Assembly (NCBI GenBank): GCA_026770025.1
Contig: JAMXDE010000004.1
Coordinates: 1,488,001 to 1,552,000 of the forward strand
Source of the DNA: Craspedostauros australis
Taxonomy: Eukaryota; Bacillariophyta; Bacillariophyceae; Mastogloiales; Achnanthaceae
DNA length: 64,000 bases
Direction of reading: 5' to 3'
Shown here: positions 43,423 through 54,182 of the stretch, piece by piece
How positions within the stretch are numbered: position 1 is the first letter of the stretch
How the letters are laid out: every line of letters begins with the position of its first letter
Notes under the pieces: model-generated
Database searches by the model: none
Told to the model about the DNA's origin: nothing
Seen by the model: the letters and a program-made list of their open reading frames with translations, nothing else
Position numbers and translations under genes: made by a program

Positions 43423-44937
43423 TGGATGGCTCCAACGATGGCGGTTCCACGGGGGCTCAATGGCGGAGAAATGGCCGGAGTGCGCCTATTCCGTGACACA
43501 CCTGTACCACGAGCCGGGAGTGACACAATTCAGCTGCCTGTGCATGAATTACTCCCATGTTTCTTCTGCAGGCAGAGCACTGTCTTGCTTATCCCGATCT
43601 CGGTTGAAGTCTTTGTATTTCACACGTTATGCGTCGTGGTTGGCGCCTTGGCGCTTTGTGTGTCATTAGAATGACTGTGGAAGTACCGGCACAGCCATAC
43701 GTCCTCTCTCTCTCCAGTATAAGTGGGCATGGCTGCGAATACCCCGCGGATGGAAGTTGCTCTCTTGCTTCCAGTGATTGTTGCTCCTGGCGCAAACATG
43801 AAGGAAGCCACATGAAATTCGCTCAGTTGTTTCCGTACTCGTTCTTATTGGTAGCTCATAGAGTACTGTAACAAACTCTCACGGAGATTCCTTGGGATTT
43901 ATTCTATTCTATTCAATAAGCTGCGCATTTTAATGTAGAATACCTGCGTGTGGTGTGAGCACGATTGCTGCACTGCTCCTTGCTCTTCATGTTCGTGCGT
44001 GTGTGGCACCGCATCGCATGGGACCATCAGCAGCGGGTCGTGGTCGGCTCGTATCAGTATTCATTCTGATGAACGGCACGACTCACTGTTGCGTGTCGTG
44101 GAGCACGCGCAATTGGTACGACCATTCGTACCTTTGCGAGGCCAAGGAGAGACGCGAGGAAACGCGGCAGGTTGGACATTCTTGGATGACCTGGGCCTTG
44201 TTGAACTTGGCTGGGTTGGTTTGATTGGGTTCGGTTTGTGTTGCGAACGGAGTGGTTGAGCCAAGACTCGTTTTGATGTCGAAAGTTGAGCAGAACATCC
44301 GTTTCATGAGGGTGATCTTCCTGCTGCGTCGACATCGCGAGGTGTTGGCCGAAGGCAACATCCACAAGGGCCGGACACGTCTCCCCTGTGATGTTGCGAA
44401 TCTGTCTGTGCCGTCTCTGCTGTTCCAAACAAGACAGCGCACAAGATCAAAAATCGAGTAGATTTAACATTGATAAACTGTCGACATCACGAGATGGGCT
44501 TGGGAGGGAGCTGTTCTTCACAACAGCACAACATAAGGGACCGCATCACAGTCTCTCATTGCCTCCTGCGGGGTGGCGGATCAGATGCGCGTGCTTTCTA
44601 TGGAGAAGTGTGGAAAAGCTAATCCTTCACGTGATGTTTTGAAGTGTGTTGGCTCTGATACGACGAGGAGTATGGTATTCTGCAAGCTACGCCATTGTGA
44701 GCACCTTCATGAATGATGTTGTTGTTCGTGCCCAGATGGCGATACCAACAATGCGATGAAGGCGCACCCTCGTGGTCGTATCACTCCATACAATTGAGAG
44801 GGTGGGCATGGTAGGAAAGTACAGTCGGAACAGTTTGGCACGGCACGCAAGTTCGTGCGTCGGCAGCACAGGTACATGAATTGATCCGAGAGCACCGCTT
44901 GTATTTCTCCGCCGCGATGTTGTTGCGTCTTGGTAGA
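43423..44937. other. Intergenic, 5' flank of the intact Copia insertion
   Basis: No convincing gene is seen. Overlapping frames at 44054-44442 (-) and 43948-44259 (+) have no domain. The last 5 bp before the element (44938-44942, GGAGG) are its target duplication. Confidence 0.45.
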
Positions 44938-44942
44938 GGAGG

Positions 44943-45462
44943 TGTGGGAATATTCCAATGACACGCATACTTTGTGACCTTGAGAGTGATCAAATTGTGT
45001 CGTGAATGAATTTTGTTCCTCACTCAAATCAATCACGACTCCAGGAACCATGCGCGCCATTTTTTCAACAATGTTCCTTGTGTGTTATGTTCAATCAAAA
45101 CACGGCGAAGATTCTGGATCGATCGTGGATCTGGATAACTATCGACCAACCGAGCACGACCTCGGAGTGCCATCGCAACCCAAGACCAAATGAAGTACAA
45201 CACGGTGTATTGCGAGGACCCAAATCGAATGAGGATGATGATCACGACGAATTACACGGGAGATGCTGCTGACCCTGCAACTTGCATTCTGACAGAACAA
45301 CATCTCGTCATCATCTCATAAACCGAGAGTTCAATCAACTCAACAACGCAAACCAACTAAATCGACAACTAACGATTACCAATTTACCTCCAAACCAGAG
45401 CCCACGATCTCACCACTGCACACGCCGGTCTCACAGTGCTGACATCTGGAACCAATATCACA
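44943..45462 (+). repeat. 5' LTR of element B (520 bp)
   Basis: TGTGGGAATATTCC at the start and CCAATATCACA at the end. It has the same length and apparently the same sequence as 51326-51845. Confidence 0.96.
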
Positions 45463-45480
45463 CGCTTCCTCTGCGCAACG
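45463..45480 (+). other. Primer-binding site, element B
   Basis: CGCTTCCTCTGCGCAACG follows the LTR with no gap and is identical to the site of element A (8097-8114). The complement resembles the D-arm of initiator tRNA-Met. The terminal CA of the LTR could extend pairing by two bases. Confidence 0.72.
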
Positions 45481-45623
45481 TCAAGGCAAGTCACCTCTCG
45501 TAGCGCTATTCTACTGCAGGTCCAGGACACGACAACACATTGCAATCCACAATCTCGTCTCCAGGCCCCACAAACAATCAAGTGTACCTATTCAACGACT
45601 GGTCAAACCAACTGGACGGAATC

Positions 45624-47228
45624 ATGGTCGCCACAGCAACAACTCGCTCAAGAGCGAGACAATCCAGCACCGCAGCCAACACAGCTGCCAACACGAGCGC
45701 CGCACCCAACACAGCTGCAGGCCGAGGCACTGCGGGCAATCAAGCCGCAGCCAGCAACCAACCGTCCAACCCAGGCGACAACAACCCAAACGCCATGGCA
45801 ACCAACCAAGGCAACCTGAAGCCACCCGCTCAGAACGTTCCACAGGGCAACACCAACCCAGGAGGCAACGGCGGCGGGGACGGCGGAGGAGATGGCGGAG
45901 GCGGGGGCGACCCGTACGAAGAGGACGATCCCTTCTTCGACAACTTCGGAGGAGACGGTGGGGGCGACGATGAGGACGATGAAGAGGACGATGAAGAGGT
46001 AGTGGATGCACAGCCTGCATTCCAGTACGCTTTGACGCCAGCTCGCATCCACAATCGGCTGCTCGACTACAGCAAGACATCTGTGGCGAAGCTGTACTAC
46101 AAGGCCGTCGAGTCACTCCCAGTGGAGTTCGACATGACCTCGAACCTTGTACACAAGTTCACCAATCTCCTCAACGCCCGAGCAATGGAGTTCAACTGGC
46201 TCCAAACCATCATCATCAACATCCGCGGCGAAAAGCGAAACCTGTTCCTCGAACATAGCACAATCAGCTACAAGGAGGTTCTGGCATACGCCGAAGGATA
46301 CTCTAGCCGACAGACCAGGCACGCCCAGAACGCAATGCAGATCGCAAAATGCATTCAGGAGTCCCTCACGCAAGACGCAAGGTCCCGCATGCAGCTGGAG
46401 TCAGAGAAGTACTCCCTGAGCACAGCCGAAGGAAAAGTCCATGATGGTCTGTTGATGTTCAAGGTCCTGATGGAGAAGTCATTGGTCAACACCAACGCAA
46501 CCATCAGCATGCTGCGAAGCAACCTGGCCAACCTGCCAAGCAAGATCGGCGATCTCTCGGACAACATCACCGAACTCAACGAGTATGCAAAATTGCAACG
46601 CAACGGATTGACGGCACGTGGACAAGTCACCCACGACCTGCTGATCTACCTCTTCGACGCCTACAAGCAGGTGAACGATGAGACCTTCCGCCGGTACATC
46701 GAAAGCAAGGAGGACCAGCACAACGAAGGGATCGCGATTGACGCCGACGAACTCATGGATCTGGTAGACAAGAAATACAAGACCATGGTGGAGCGCGGAA
46801 CGTGGAAGGCCCAGACAGAGGACCAGAAACACATCGTGGCGCTGACGGCAGAACTCGAGAAGATGAAGAAAGCCAACAAGGGCGGCAACGGAAAGAAGGG
46901 CAAGGACAGCAAGGACGGCAAGGGCAAGAAGGGCAAGAAGGGCAAAGAGAAGGACGGAAAGAAAGGAGGATCTGGGGACACCCCATGGTTCTATCAACCA
47001 CCGGCCAGCGGAGAGCCCAAGACCAAGCAGGATCCGAGTGGAAAAGATGTCCACTGGTGCCCCAACCACGGAACCAACGGCAAGTGGGTCCGGCACAAGC
47101 CATCGGAGTGCAAGGCCCTCAAGGGAGGGGTCAATTCGGATGGGAAGCCTGACAAATCAGGAGGAGATGGTACTTCCAGCAACAAGCCAACGGTGGCCAT
47201 GCCACATGTGGCCGAAGAGGAGTACTGA
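45624..47228 (+). CDS. gag: Copia Gag polyprotein, element B
   Basis: ATG 45624 (MVATATTRSRARQS) is the first ATG after the primer site; 534 aa. The N-terminus is Ala/Thr/Asn-rich, then a Gly/Asp/Glu-rich acidic region (residues ~85-130), a helical capsid-like body, a basic Lys/Gly-rich stretch (GKDSKDGKGKKGKKGKEK), and a zinc-knuckle variant C-x2-H-x8-H-x4-C (HWCPNHGTNGKWVRHKPSEC). It ends EEEY and TGA 47226-47228, immediately followed by ATG in the same frame. Confidence 0.88.
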   Translation: MVATATTRSRARQSSTAANTAANTSAAPNTAAGRGTAGNQAAASNQPSNPGDNNPNAMATNQGNLKPPAQNVPQGNTNPGGNGGGDGGGDGGGGGDPYEEDDPFFDNFGGDGGGDDEDDEEDDEEVVDAQPAFQYALTPARIHNRLLDYSKTSVAKLYYKAVESLPVEFDMTSNLVHKFTNLLNARAMEFNWLQTIIINIRGEKRNLFLEHSTISYKEVLAYAEGYSSRQTRHAQNAMQIAKCIQESLTQDARSRMQLESEKYSLSTAEGKVHDGLLMFKVLMEKSLVNTNATISMLRSNLANLPSKIGDLSDNITELNEYAKLQRNGLTARGQVTHDLLIYLFDAYKQVNDETFRRYIESKEDQHNEGIAIDADELMDLVDKKYKTMVERGTWKAQTEDQKHIVALTAELEKMKKANKGGNGKKGKDSKDGKGKKGKKGKEKDGKKGGSGDTPWFYQPPASGEPKTKQDPSGKDVHWCPNHGTNGKWVRHKPSECKALKGGVNSDGKPDKSGGDGTSSNKPTVAMPHVAEEEY

Positions 47229-47275
47229 ATGATCGGCCGGAGGGTGTGGGCACAGTTGCTCACCCTCTGCAGGCC
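47226..47275 (+). promoter_or_regulatory. Candidate gag-pol stop-codon readthrough site (TGA plus hairpin), element B
   Basis: Gag TGA is directly followed, in frame, by pol (TGA-ATG-ATC). Six nucleotides after the TGA, GGCC (47235-47238) and GAGGGTG (47240-47246) can pair with CACCCTC (47261-47267) and GGCC (47272-47275), leaving a 14-nt loop. Readthrough stimulators in retroviruses such as murine leukaemia virus lie at a similar distance after the stop. Termination and reinitiation at the abutting ATG is the alternative. Confidence 0.5.
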
Positions 47276-50200
47276 ACTCATCATGGCGTTACTGACAGCC
47301 ATCTGCGTTGCCGCCTTCGTGCACGGAGATGAGGAGTCAGGAATGGCTATGGTGGTGGTTGCTCTGGTCACGTGGACAGCTTGGCGCATCGCGCTAATCC
47401 AAGGACACCCACGCAAACACACCAGATGGCGACCAAACCACCACAAGTGCCGGCGATACTACGCGCACGGCAACGGAATCAGGCCACCCAGGATTGGACG
47501 AAAGTCCGGATGGCGCACAAGAACAATGCGACATCTCTGGGCAGCCGCAGACACGGAGACAGACGACACATTCGCAATGCCGCTCGCCCGGTTCGATTCA
47601 GACTCGTTTCAGATGGCGGTTGACAACTGTGCATCCACGTCATTCACCAACAGCAAGGATGACTTCATCGGAGAACCTACGAAAATCGACAAGGTCGTGA
47701 AGGGAGTTGGGAGTCGGAAGGTGAACCTGCAAGGAAAGGTAAGATGGAAGATCGAGGACGACCGCGGAAACCGGCACATCATCGAGCTCGACAAAGTGAT
47801 CTATGAGCCCAGCCTTCCATTCCGACTGCTCTGCCCACAACACTGGGCGCAATGCAGCAAGGATCTTGAGGGAACCGGATGTACCACCCTCGGCAACAGA
47901 ATGGAGATCTTTTGGGACCGTCGCAAGCACCGACGATCCATACCACTCACGTCATCCAACATCGGCATGATCAGATCGTCATCGGGTTACAATGGATTCA
48001 GGAAGTACTGCTTGACAAATTCAGTGCAGGAAATCACTCCTACCGAACCAATGGACGCAGCCAATCTGGTCAGCGACGACGAGGAGTCAGTGGTAATGGA
48101 CGATGATGACGGGAGCATCAACCAGAGTGAGCAAGCAATCACCACCAGCGGAGCGGAGGACCAACTCAGCAAGGAGCCTACGCAGATCGACTTCAGGGAT
48201 GTGCCCTACAGAGCACCCATCGATGCTACCTCGGAGTACAGCTCTACTCCAACAGCCGACATGCTCCGACTGCACTACAAGCTTGGGCATGTATCCTTCA
48301 ACAAGATGAGGACCATGGCTTCCAAGGGAGAGATCCCTGCGAAGTTCCGAGACTGCCAACTGCCCGCATGCGCATCATGTGAGTATGGAAAGGCAACCAG
48401 ACGGCCATGGCGGACCAAGGGAGGCAATCAGCAAGTGAGCAAACTCGTGCCAATCAATCGGCCTGGAGACTGTGTGTCGGTGGACCAGATGGAGTCACCA
48501 ACACAGGGGTTCATCGGACAGATCAAAGGCAGGCTGACTACCCAGCGGTACCGCGCAGCCACCATTTTCACTGACCATCACAGTCGATTCAGCTACGTGC
48601 ACCTTCAGAAGAGCACCAACGCCGAAGAAACCCTGCATGCCAAACAAGCATTCGAGGCATACGCCAAGACCTACGGAGTGACGATTCGGCACTATCACGC
48701 CGACAATGGTCGATTCGCAGAGAACAAATTCCTCTCGCATGTCGATCGCTCCGGCCAGACCATCACCTTTTGCGCCGCATACGCCCACTTCCAAAACGGA
48801 GTGGCGGAGAAACGCATCAGGGATCTGCAGGAGGCAGCTCGGACAATGCTGCTGCACATGCACATCAGGTGGAAGGAGGCCGCATCCATTTCACTGTGGC
48901 CGTACGCTCTGCGCATGGCAAATGAGGTGATGAACGCAACCCCGAATCCAGTGATCAATCACATCACACCTATTGAACGATTCTCTGGGTCCGCAATCAA
49001 GCCCCAGCTGAAGCATTTTCATTCGTTCGGATGCCCAACGTACGTCCTGAACCCTCGACTCGCCAATGGCCAATCACAGCCAAAATGGATGTCGAAGGCA
49101 AGGATCGGGATCTACCTTGGACTCTCTCCTCGTCACGCAAGATCGGTGGCGCTCATCCTCAACCCAAGGACAGGACTGGTGTCGCCGCAATTTCACGTCA
49201 AGTGCGATGACATGTTTGAGACAGTGGTGGGTACCACAGGCACCAATCATGGCCAATGGAAGCAGTTGGCAGGCATCAGCAAGCCTGGAGTGATCAAGCG
49301 CTCCAAGGGAGTGACCGCAACCGAAGGGTTACGCGGGTCCTCCGACACGGATGCGCCAACATCGCCAACAAATCAGCATACGAACGCAGATGACCCGGAA
49401 GGAGACGAAGAGTTCGAAGCATCACAGGCGGCAACGGGCGACGACATCAACATCGGCGAAGCGCCCAGCAACACCGCCACCACGGAGCCACCAGCCAGGA
49501 ATCAACAGGAGCAGTCAGCAGGACTGCGTCGATCAAACAGGCACCGAACACCATCCAGAAAGGTAAGAGAGAATGGAGACACCGAAGTCGTCGCACTACC
49601 CAGCGCATTCGAGGTGGCAAGCACATTCGAGAACGGAAAAGGATTCGACACCAACGAGACCTCAGATCCGATCGCATTCGCCGCATCAGCCGACCCAGAC
49701 ACCATGTACTATCACCAAGCAATGAAGCAACCGGATCGGATGAAGTTCAAGGAGGCGATGCAAGCTGAGCTCAACGCTCACCACGAGAACGGCCACTGGG
49801 AGGTCGTCCCGAGATCAGAAGTGCCAGAGGGAACCAAGGTGGTAGCATCGGTGTGGTCCATGAAGCGGAAACGCCGAATCAAGACCAGAGAGGTGTACAA
49901 GTGGAAGGCAAGGCTCAACGTCCACGGAGGCCAGCAGGTCAAAGGAGTGAACTTCTGGGAGACATACGCCCCGGTCGTTACCTGGATGTCCATCAGACTC
50001 GTCCTCATCCTCTCAATCCTGCACAAATGGCACACAAGGCAGATCGATTTCGTGCTCGCATACCCTCAGGCGGAAGTGGAGACAACTATCTACATGGAAG
50101 TACCAGTTGGAGTGAGCATCGGAGATGGAGACACGAAGGACTATGTCCTGAAGCTGGTGAAGAACCTGTACGGCCAAAAGCAGGCCGGACGAGTCTGGAA

Positions 50201-51317
50201 CCAGCATCTGCACCGGGGATTGAGCGACATCGGATTCACACAGAGCAAAGTCGACGAATGCGTCTACTACCACGGTAAGACAATGTTTCTGGTGTATGTG
50301 GACGACGGCATCCTCGCAGGCCCAAGCGCAGAAGAGATTGACAAGCTTCTCAATCAAATGCAACAGCGGTTCAATATCACCGACGAAGGGAACCTCACGG
50401 ACTATCTGGGTGTGCATGTCACTCACCTGGAGGACGGACGCATCAAACTGTCGCAGCCCCATCTCATCGATCAGATCGTAAAGGACCTGAACTTTCGTCC
50501 AAACACCAGACCCAGGGACACGCCGGCAATGACGACGAAGATCCTGGATGCAGACGAGAATGGCGAGGAGCACAACGCGACCTGGAGCTACCGATCGGTC
50601 ATCGGAAAGCTCAACTTCCTGGAGAAATCCACTCGCGGGGAGATCGGGTACGCCGTGCATCAAGCAGCCAGATTCAGCGCCAATCCGAAGAAATCGCACT
50701 CACAAGCGGTGAACCTAATCGGGCGGTACCTGATGGCAACCAGAGACGAAGGCATCATCCTGAACCCCAACGACAAGGCATTCGAATGCTTTGCCGATGC
50801 AGACTTTGCGGGATTGTGGAACAGAGACACAGCAGCCGAAGACTCAGCCACAGCCAGATCAAGGACTGGATACCTGATTCGATTTGCAGGATGCCCCATC
50901 GCATGGGCATCGCGCTTGCAGACGGAGATCGCATTGAGCACAACCGAAGCCGAAGTGATCGCACTATCAACGGCGTTGCGCGACGTGATTCCAATGATGA
51001 ACCTGCTCAACGAAATGTGCGCCAGGGAGATCGTACCAGAGAAGTACAAGCCCAGGGTGTACTGCAATGCATTCGAGGACAACTCAGGCGCCTACGAGAT
51101 CGCCAAGTTTCCGAAGATGCGACCCCGAACAAAGCACATCAACATCAAATACCACCATTTCCGATCGTACGTGGATCGCAAGCTCATCGAGATCTACGCC
51201 ATCGACACCGACGACCAGCTCGCAGACCTCTGGACGAAACCACTCGCAGACGACAAGTTCCACAAGTTCACGGAGCTCTCTATGGGATGGAAGTTCACAC
51301 AAAGGGATCAAGGTTGA
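47229..51317 (+). CDS. pol: Copia Pol polyprotein, element B
   Basis: The frame is open for 1362 codons, in frame with gag after TGA. The N-terminal ~60 residues hold two hydrophobic segments (LIMALLTAICVAAFV and MAMVVVALVTWTAW), unusual for Copia Pol. Protease: AVDNCASTSF near residue 133, with Cys for the usual Gly. GAG-pre-integrase zinc region: LHYKLGHVSF .. CASCEYGKA. Integrase DDE: VSVDQ, HADNGRF, VAEKRI. Reverse transcriptase: KWKARLNVHG, TYAPVVTW, QIDFVLAYPQ, LYGQKQAGRVW and catalytic YVDDG. RNase H: FADADFAG, STTEAE, EDNSGA and TKHINIKYHHFR. This is the Copia order (protease-integrase-RT-RNase H). It ends at TGA 51315-51317, next to the polypurine tract. No stops or shifts. Confidence 0.96.
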   Translation: MIGRRVWAQLLTLCRPLIMALLTAICVAAFVHGDEESGMAMVVVALVTWTAWRIALIQGHPRKHTRWRPNHHKCRRYYAHGNGIRPPRIGRKSGWRTRTMRHLWAAADTETDDTFAMPLARFDSDSFQMAVDNCASTSFTNSKDDFIGEPTKIDKVVKGVGSRKVNLQGKVRWKIEDDRGNRHIIELDKVIYEPSLPFRLLCPQHWAQCSKDLEGTGCTTLGNRMEIFWDRRKHRRSIPLTSSNIGMIRSSSGYNGFRKYCLTNSVQEITPTEPMDAANLVSDDEESVVMDDDDGSINQSEQAITTSGAEDQLSKEPTQIDFRDVPYRAPIDATSEYSSTPTADMLRLHYKLGHVSFNKMRTMASKGEIPAKFRDCQLPACASCEYGKATRRPWRTKGGNQQVSKLVPINRPGDCVSVDQMESPTQGFIGQIKGRLTTQRYRAATIFTDHHSRFSYVHLQKSTNAEETLHAKQAFEAYAKTYGVTIRHYHADNGRFAENKFLSHVDRSGQTITFCAAYAHFQNGVAEKRIRDLQEAARTMLLHMHIRWKEAASISLWPYALRMANEVMNATPNPVINHITPIERFSGSAIKPQLKHFHSFGCPTYVLNPRLANGQSQPKWMSKARIGIYLGLSPRHARSVALILNPRTGLVSPQFHVKCDDMFETVVGTTGTNHGQWKQLAGISKPGVIKRSKGVTATEGLRGSSDTDAPTSPTNQHTNADDPEGDEEFEASQAATGDDINIGEAPSNTATTEPPARNQQEQSAGLRRSNRHRTPSRKVRENGDTEVVALPSAFEVASTFENGKGFDTNETSDPIAFAASADPDTMYYHQAMKQPDRMKFKEAMQAELNAHHENGHWEVVPRSEVPEGTKVVASVWSMKRKRRIKTREVYKWKARLNVHGGQQVKGVNFWETYAPVVTWMSIRLVLILSILHKWHTRQIDFVLAYPQAEVETTIYMEVPVGVSIGDGDTKDYVLKLVKNLYGQKQAGRVWNQHLHRGLSDIGFTQSKVDECVYYHGKTMFLVYVDDGILAGPSAEEIDKLLNQMQQRFNITDEGNLTDYLGVHVTHLEDGRIKLSQPHLIDQIVKDLNFRPNTRPRDTPAMTTKILDADENGEEHNATWSYRSVIGKLNFLEKSTRGEIGYAVHQAARFSANPKKSHSQAVNLIGRYLMATRDEGIILNPNDKAFECFADADFAGLWNRDTAAEDSATARSRTGYLIRFAGCPIAWASRLQTEIALSTTEAEVIALSTALRDVIPMMNLLNEMCAREIVPEKYKPRVYCNAFEDNSGAYEIAKFPKMRPRTKHINIKYHHFRSYVDRKLIEIYAIDTDDQLADLWTKPLADDKFHKFTELSMGWKFTQRDQG

Positions 51318-51325
51318 CAAGGGAG

Positions 51326-51845
51326 TGTGGGAATATTCCAATGACACGCATACTTTGTGACCTTGAGAGTGATCAAATTGTGTCGTGAATGAATTTTGTT
51401 CCTCACTCAAATCAATCACGACTCCAGGAACCATGCGCGCCATTTTTTCAACAATGTTCCTTGTGTGTTATGTTCAATCAAAACACGGCGAAGATTCTGG
51501 ATCGATCGTGGATCTGGATAACTATCGACCAACCGAGCACGACCTCGGAGTGCCATCGCAACCCAAGACCAAATGAAGTACAACACGGTGTATTGCGAGG
51601 ACCCAAATCGAATGAGGATGATGATCACGACGAATTACACGGGAGATGCTGCTGACCCTGCAACTTGCATTCTGACAGAACAACATCTCGTCATCATCTC
51701 ATAAACCGAGAGTTCAATCAACTCAACAACGCAAACCAACTAAATCGACAACTAACGATTACCAATTTACCTCCAAACCAGAGCCCACGATCTCACCACT
51801 GCACACGCCGGTCTCACAGTGCTGACATCTGGAACCAATATCACA
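51326..51845 (+). repeat. 3' LTR of element B (520 bp)
   Basis: Same ends and length as the 5' LTR, preceded by the purine-rich CAAGGGAG and followed by GGAGG. Confidence 0.96.
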
Positions 51846-51850
51846 GGAGG

Positions 51851-54182
51851 TGGTTTGTTTCATTAATCTCTTTGCGCTTCTCCTCCTCCCACTCCTCATC
51901 CTGTCCCGACTGGTGCAAGCTGACGTGGGGGTGACTGTGATTGTAAATTCCCGACGGAGCAAATCATCTGTCCATCGCTCGTACGGATGTTCATACGGCT
52001 ATCAGTACACATGGGTGTTGTGCGTGCCTTGCGCGGACAATCTCCATAGCCGACCTCTCTTTGGAGACCCAGAGTCGGAGCACGAAGTTTGTGGCAAGGA
52101 GAAAAACTGCTACAGGGATGATCAGCAGAGAACATGTCGAAAGTGAACGTTCGCAGCAGCGCGTTTACCTCCATGTTTGGAGACGACGCCGTCACTGCGG
52201 GTACCGCGATTGCACTTCGTTCACGTGTTGGTCACGCAAAGATGGTCTGTTGTTCAGCGCTGCAGCGAAAGAGAAGCCCCAGAGCGGCTTTTGCTATCGC
52301 TCCATCCTCGACGTTTTCCGCCGATGTGTTTGCGCTTTCGATGTCGGCACCTCCCGCTGCTACTCGTTGTAGTTGTGTGCCCCTGTCTGTCATTGACCGC
52401 CCATGGTTGCTGCGGACCAACGTTGCTACGGACCAACGTTTCTATCACAGGGCATTCCCTCTCCGGCGTCGCGGCAACCAACATCCCAGCCCGCAGGCAT
52501 GCCCTACATCGGTCTATCACCTCCGCTTTGTTCAACAACCATGCCTTGCCTTTGCCCCTGCGCATCCCCATTCCCATGCCCACTCCCATGCCCACTCCCA
52601 TGCCCATTCCAATGTCAATACAGCTAAACCGAATGAGGTCTGCTTGGCGGCATGAAAAGTGCATCGGTCCCGCTGCTGGCGTTGAACCTAGCTTTGGCAT
52701 GGACCAACAATTCATGTCGGTGATGGCCTCGATGGCGTTGCGCCCATCCAACATCGCCGAGGTTTGCGTGCGCATGAAACACAAACGGGAACAAACGCAG
52801 CGGGGTACAAGAGTGCTCCTCCACAAATGGTCGCGATTTGCGTGGACGGACGGATGGATAGTTGGTGAGTTGGTGAGTTGGTTGGTTGGTTGGTTAGGGA
52901 CTTATGGTTCGATGGTTAATCAGTTGGTTGGACCAAGGAACGGACTATTGCACTTGGAGACTACGGCTCCAGAGATCGACTCCACCTGGTTGACGTGCGC
53001 GCCATTGCATAGGTCAGAGTTGAGAAGAGTGGAGCTCTTACTCCTCTGGTGCAGGTACGCACAGCCTCCGTTTAATACACGACACAAAAAGCAAGCGAGG
53101 ACTGATCCTGACAACTCCGTGGTCGCAACCAAGACCTCCGACACGAATGACGGGCGAAGCCCCATGGCGAGGCCGTTCTCCTTCTGTGTACTTGTTTTGT
53201 CCAAGTGAGATTCCGGTGTTATCTCGGTTGCCGGATCATGCTTCGCAGTGTCTTGTGTGGCTCTCGCTTGTATTGAAGCCCTCGCGATTGACACAGAGGA
53301 CCTATTTCCGTCAAAGTTGCCAGATCAAGTCTTGCCTTCTGCAGACGTACCATGCCACATCCGCAAACGAATGCCGTGGGGCAAAGAAGCCGCGCCACAT
53401 TTTGTCAACAAACTATCACCCAGTCATCTCGTCGGCATCGCCCTCCCTGCGTCTCTGACTCTTGCTCTCTTCAGACGCTGCATGAACTACAGGGCCATGT
53501 GCAAGTCCAGAGAGGCAGCTCATGATCCTGCTTTATCACACCCACGTCAGGCAAAATGGAAATACAAAGAGCCCCTGGTGATTGTCCGATGATTCCATCA
53601 GTCGGTGTTCCTCACCTTCAACCATCCCACCAAACATCCTCCTTCCGTCCACACCTCTTTTCACTCACTTCATCCATACTCACGGAAGTGCCGCCTCGCC
53701 AACCCGCGCCCCATTCTCATGTGGACAGACAGACCCAGCACAACATCAGTCTGTGGGCCACCAAACTCGCAACATCACAAGAGTTTGCGCGTCGGGGCAA
53801 TCTTGTTCTCGCTGTTGCGACCTTAAACACCCTTGCCCAAGTGATTGTTTGGCATCACAACTCAGACCTTGCGGTTGCATCCTCACAAAATCACAAACCT
53901 CCACGGAAACAAACACCAACATTTCCACGGAAAGAACGACGACGACTCCTGCTGCGGCGGCAACGGTAAGCGCAACGCGAACGTCGATGCTCACAAATAC
54001 AAACAAGCACAAGCACAAACACCAACACCAACACAAGCACAAGCATACACAGAAGCACATCCACGAGCAAAATCATGAACACAACCATGAATGCTAACAC
54101 GAGCATGGACACCGACACAAACACACCTATGAACACTACTACGACCACAACCACAACCACAACCACAATCAGGAACACACTG
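51851..54182. other. Intergenic, low-complexity tracts
   Basis: No convincing gene is seen. A CCCATTCCCATGCCCACT simple repeat lies at about 52566-52610, a TTGGTTGG repeat at 52880-52900, and CACAAGCACAAAC-type A/C-rich repeats at 53995-54180. Overlapping long frames (52134-52655, 52177-53208 on +; 52254-52826 on -) owe their length to these repeats. Confidence 0.45.

Larger units (their letters stand above)
44943..51845 (+). mobile_element. Intact Copia-type LTR retrotransposon (element B), very recent insertion
   Basis: It consists of a 520-bp 5' LTR (44943-45462), primer site (45463-45480), gag (45624-47228), pol (47229-51317), purine tract CAAGGGAG (51318-51325) and a 520-bp 3' LTR (51326-51845). 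The LTRs start TGTGGG and end ATCACA and show no difference where I compared them. A perfect 5-bp target duplication GGAGG flanks it (44938-44942 and 51846-51850). Both reading frames are open and all catalytic motifs are present, so it looks capable of transposition. It is of the same lineage as element A: same primer site, same gag-TGA-pol layout and similar integrase, but with an unrelated, longer LTR. Confidence 0.96.

Noticed and set aside
45002..45503. Identical small frames in 45002-45503 and 51385-51886
   Set aside because: They lie in the two LTRs of element B and simply reflect LTR identity.
51851..54182. Several 100-340-codon frames after the Copia insertion
   Set aside because: Their length comes from CCCATG, TTGG and CACAAG simple repeats; competing frames on both strands are equally long.
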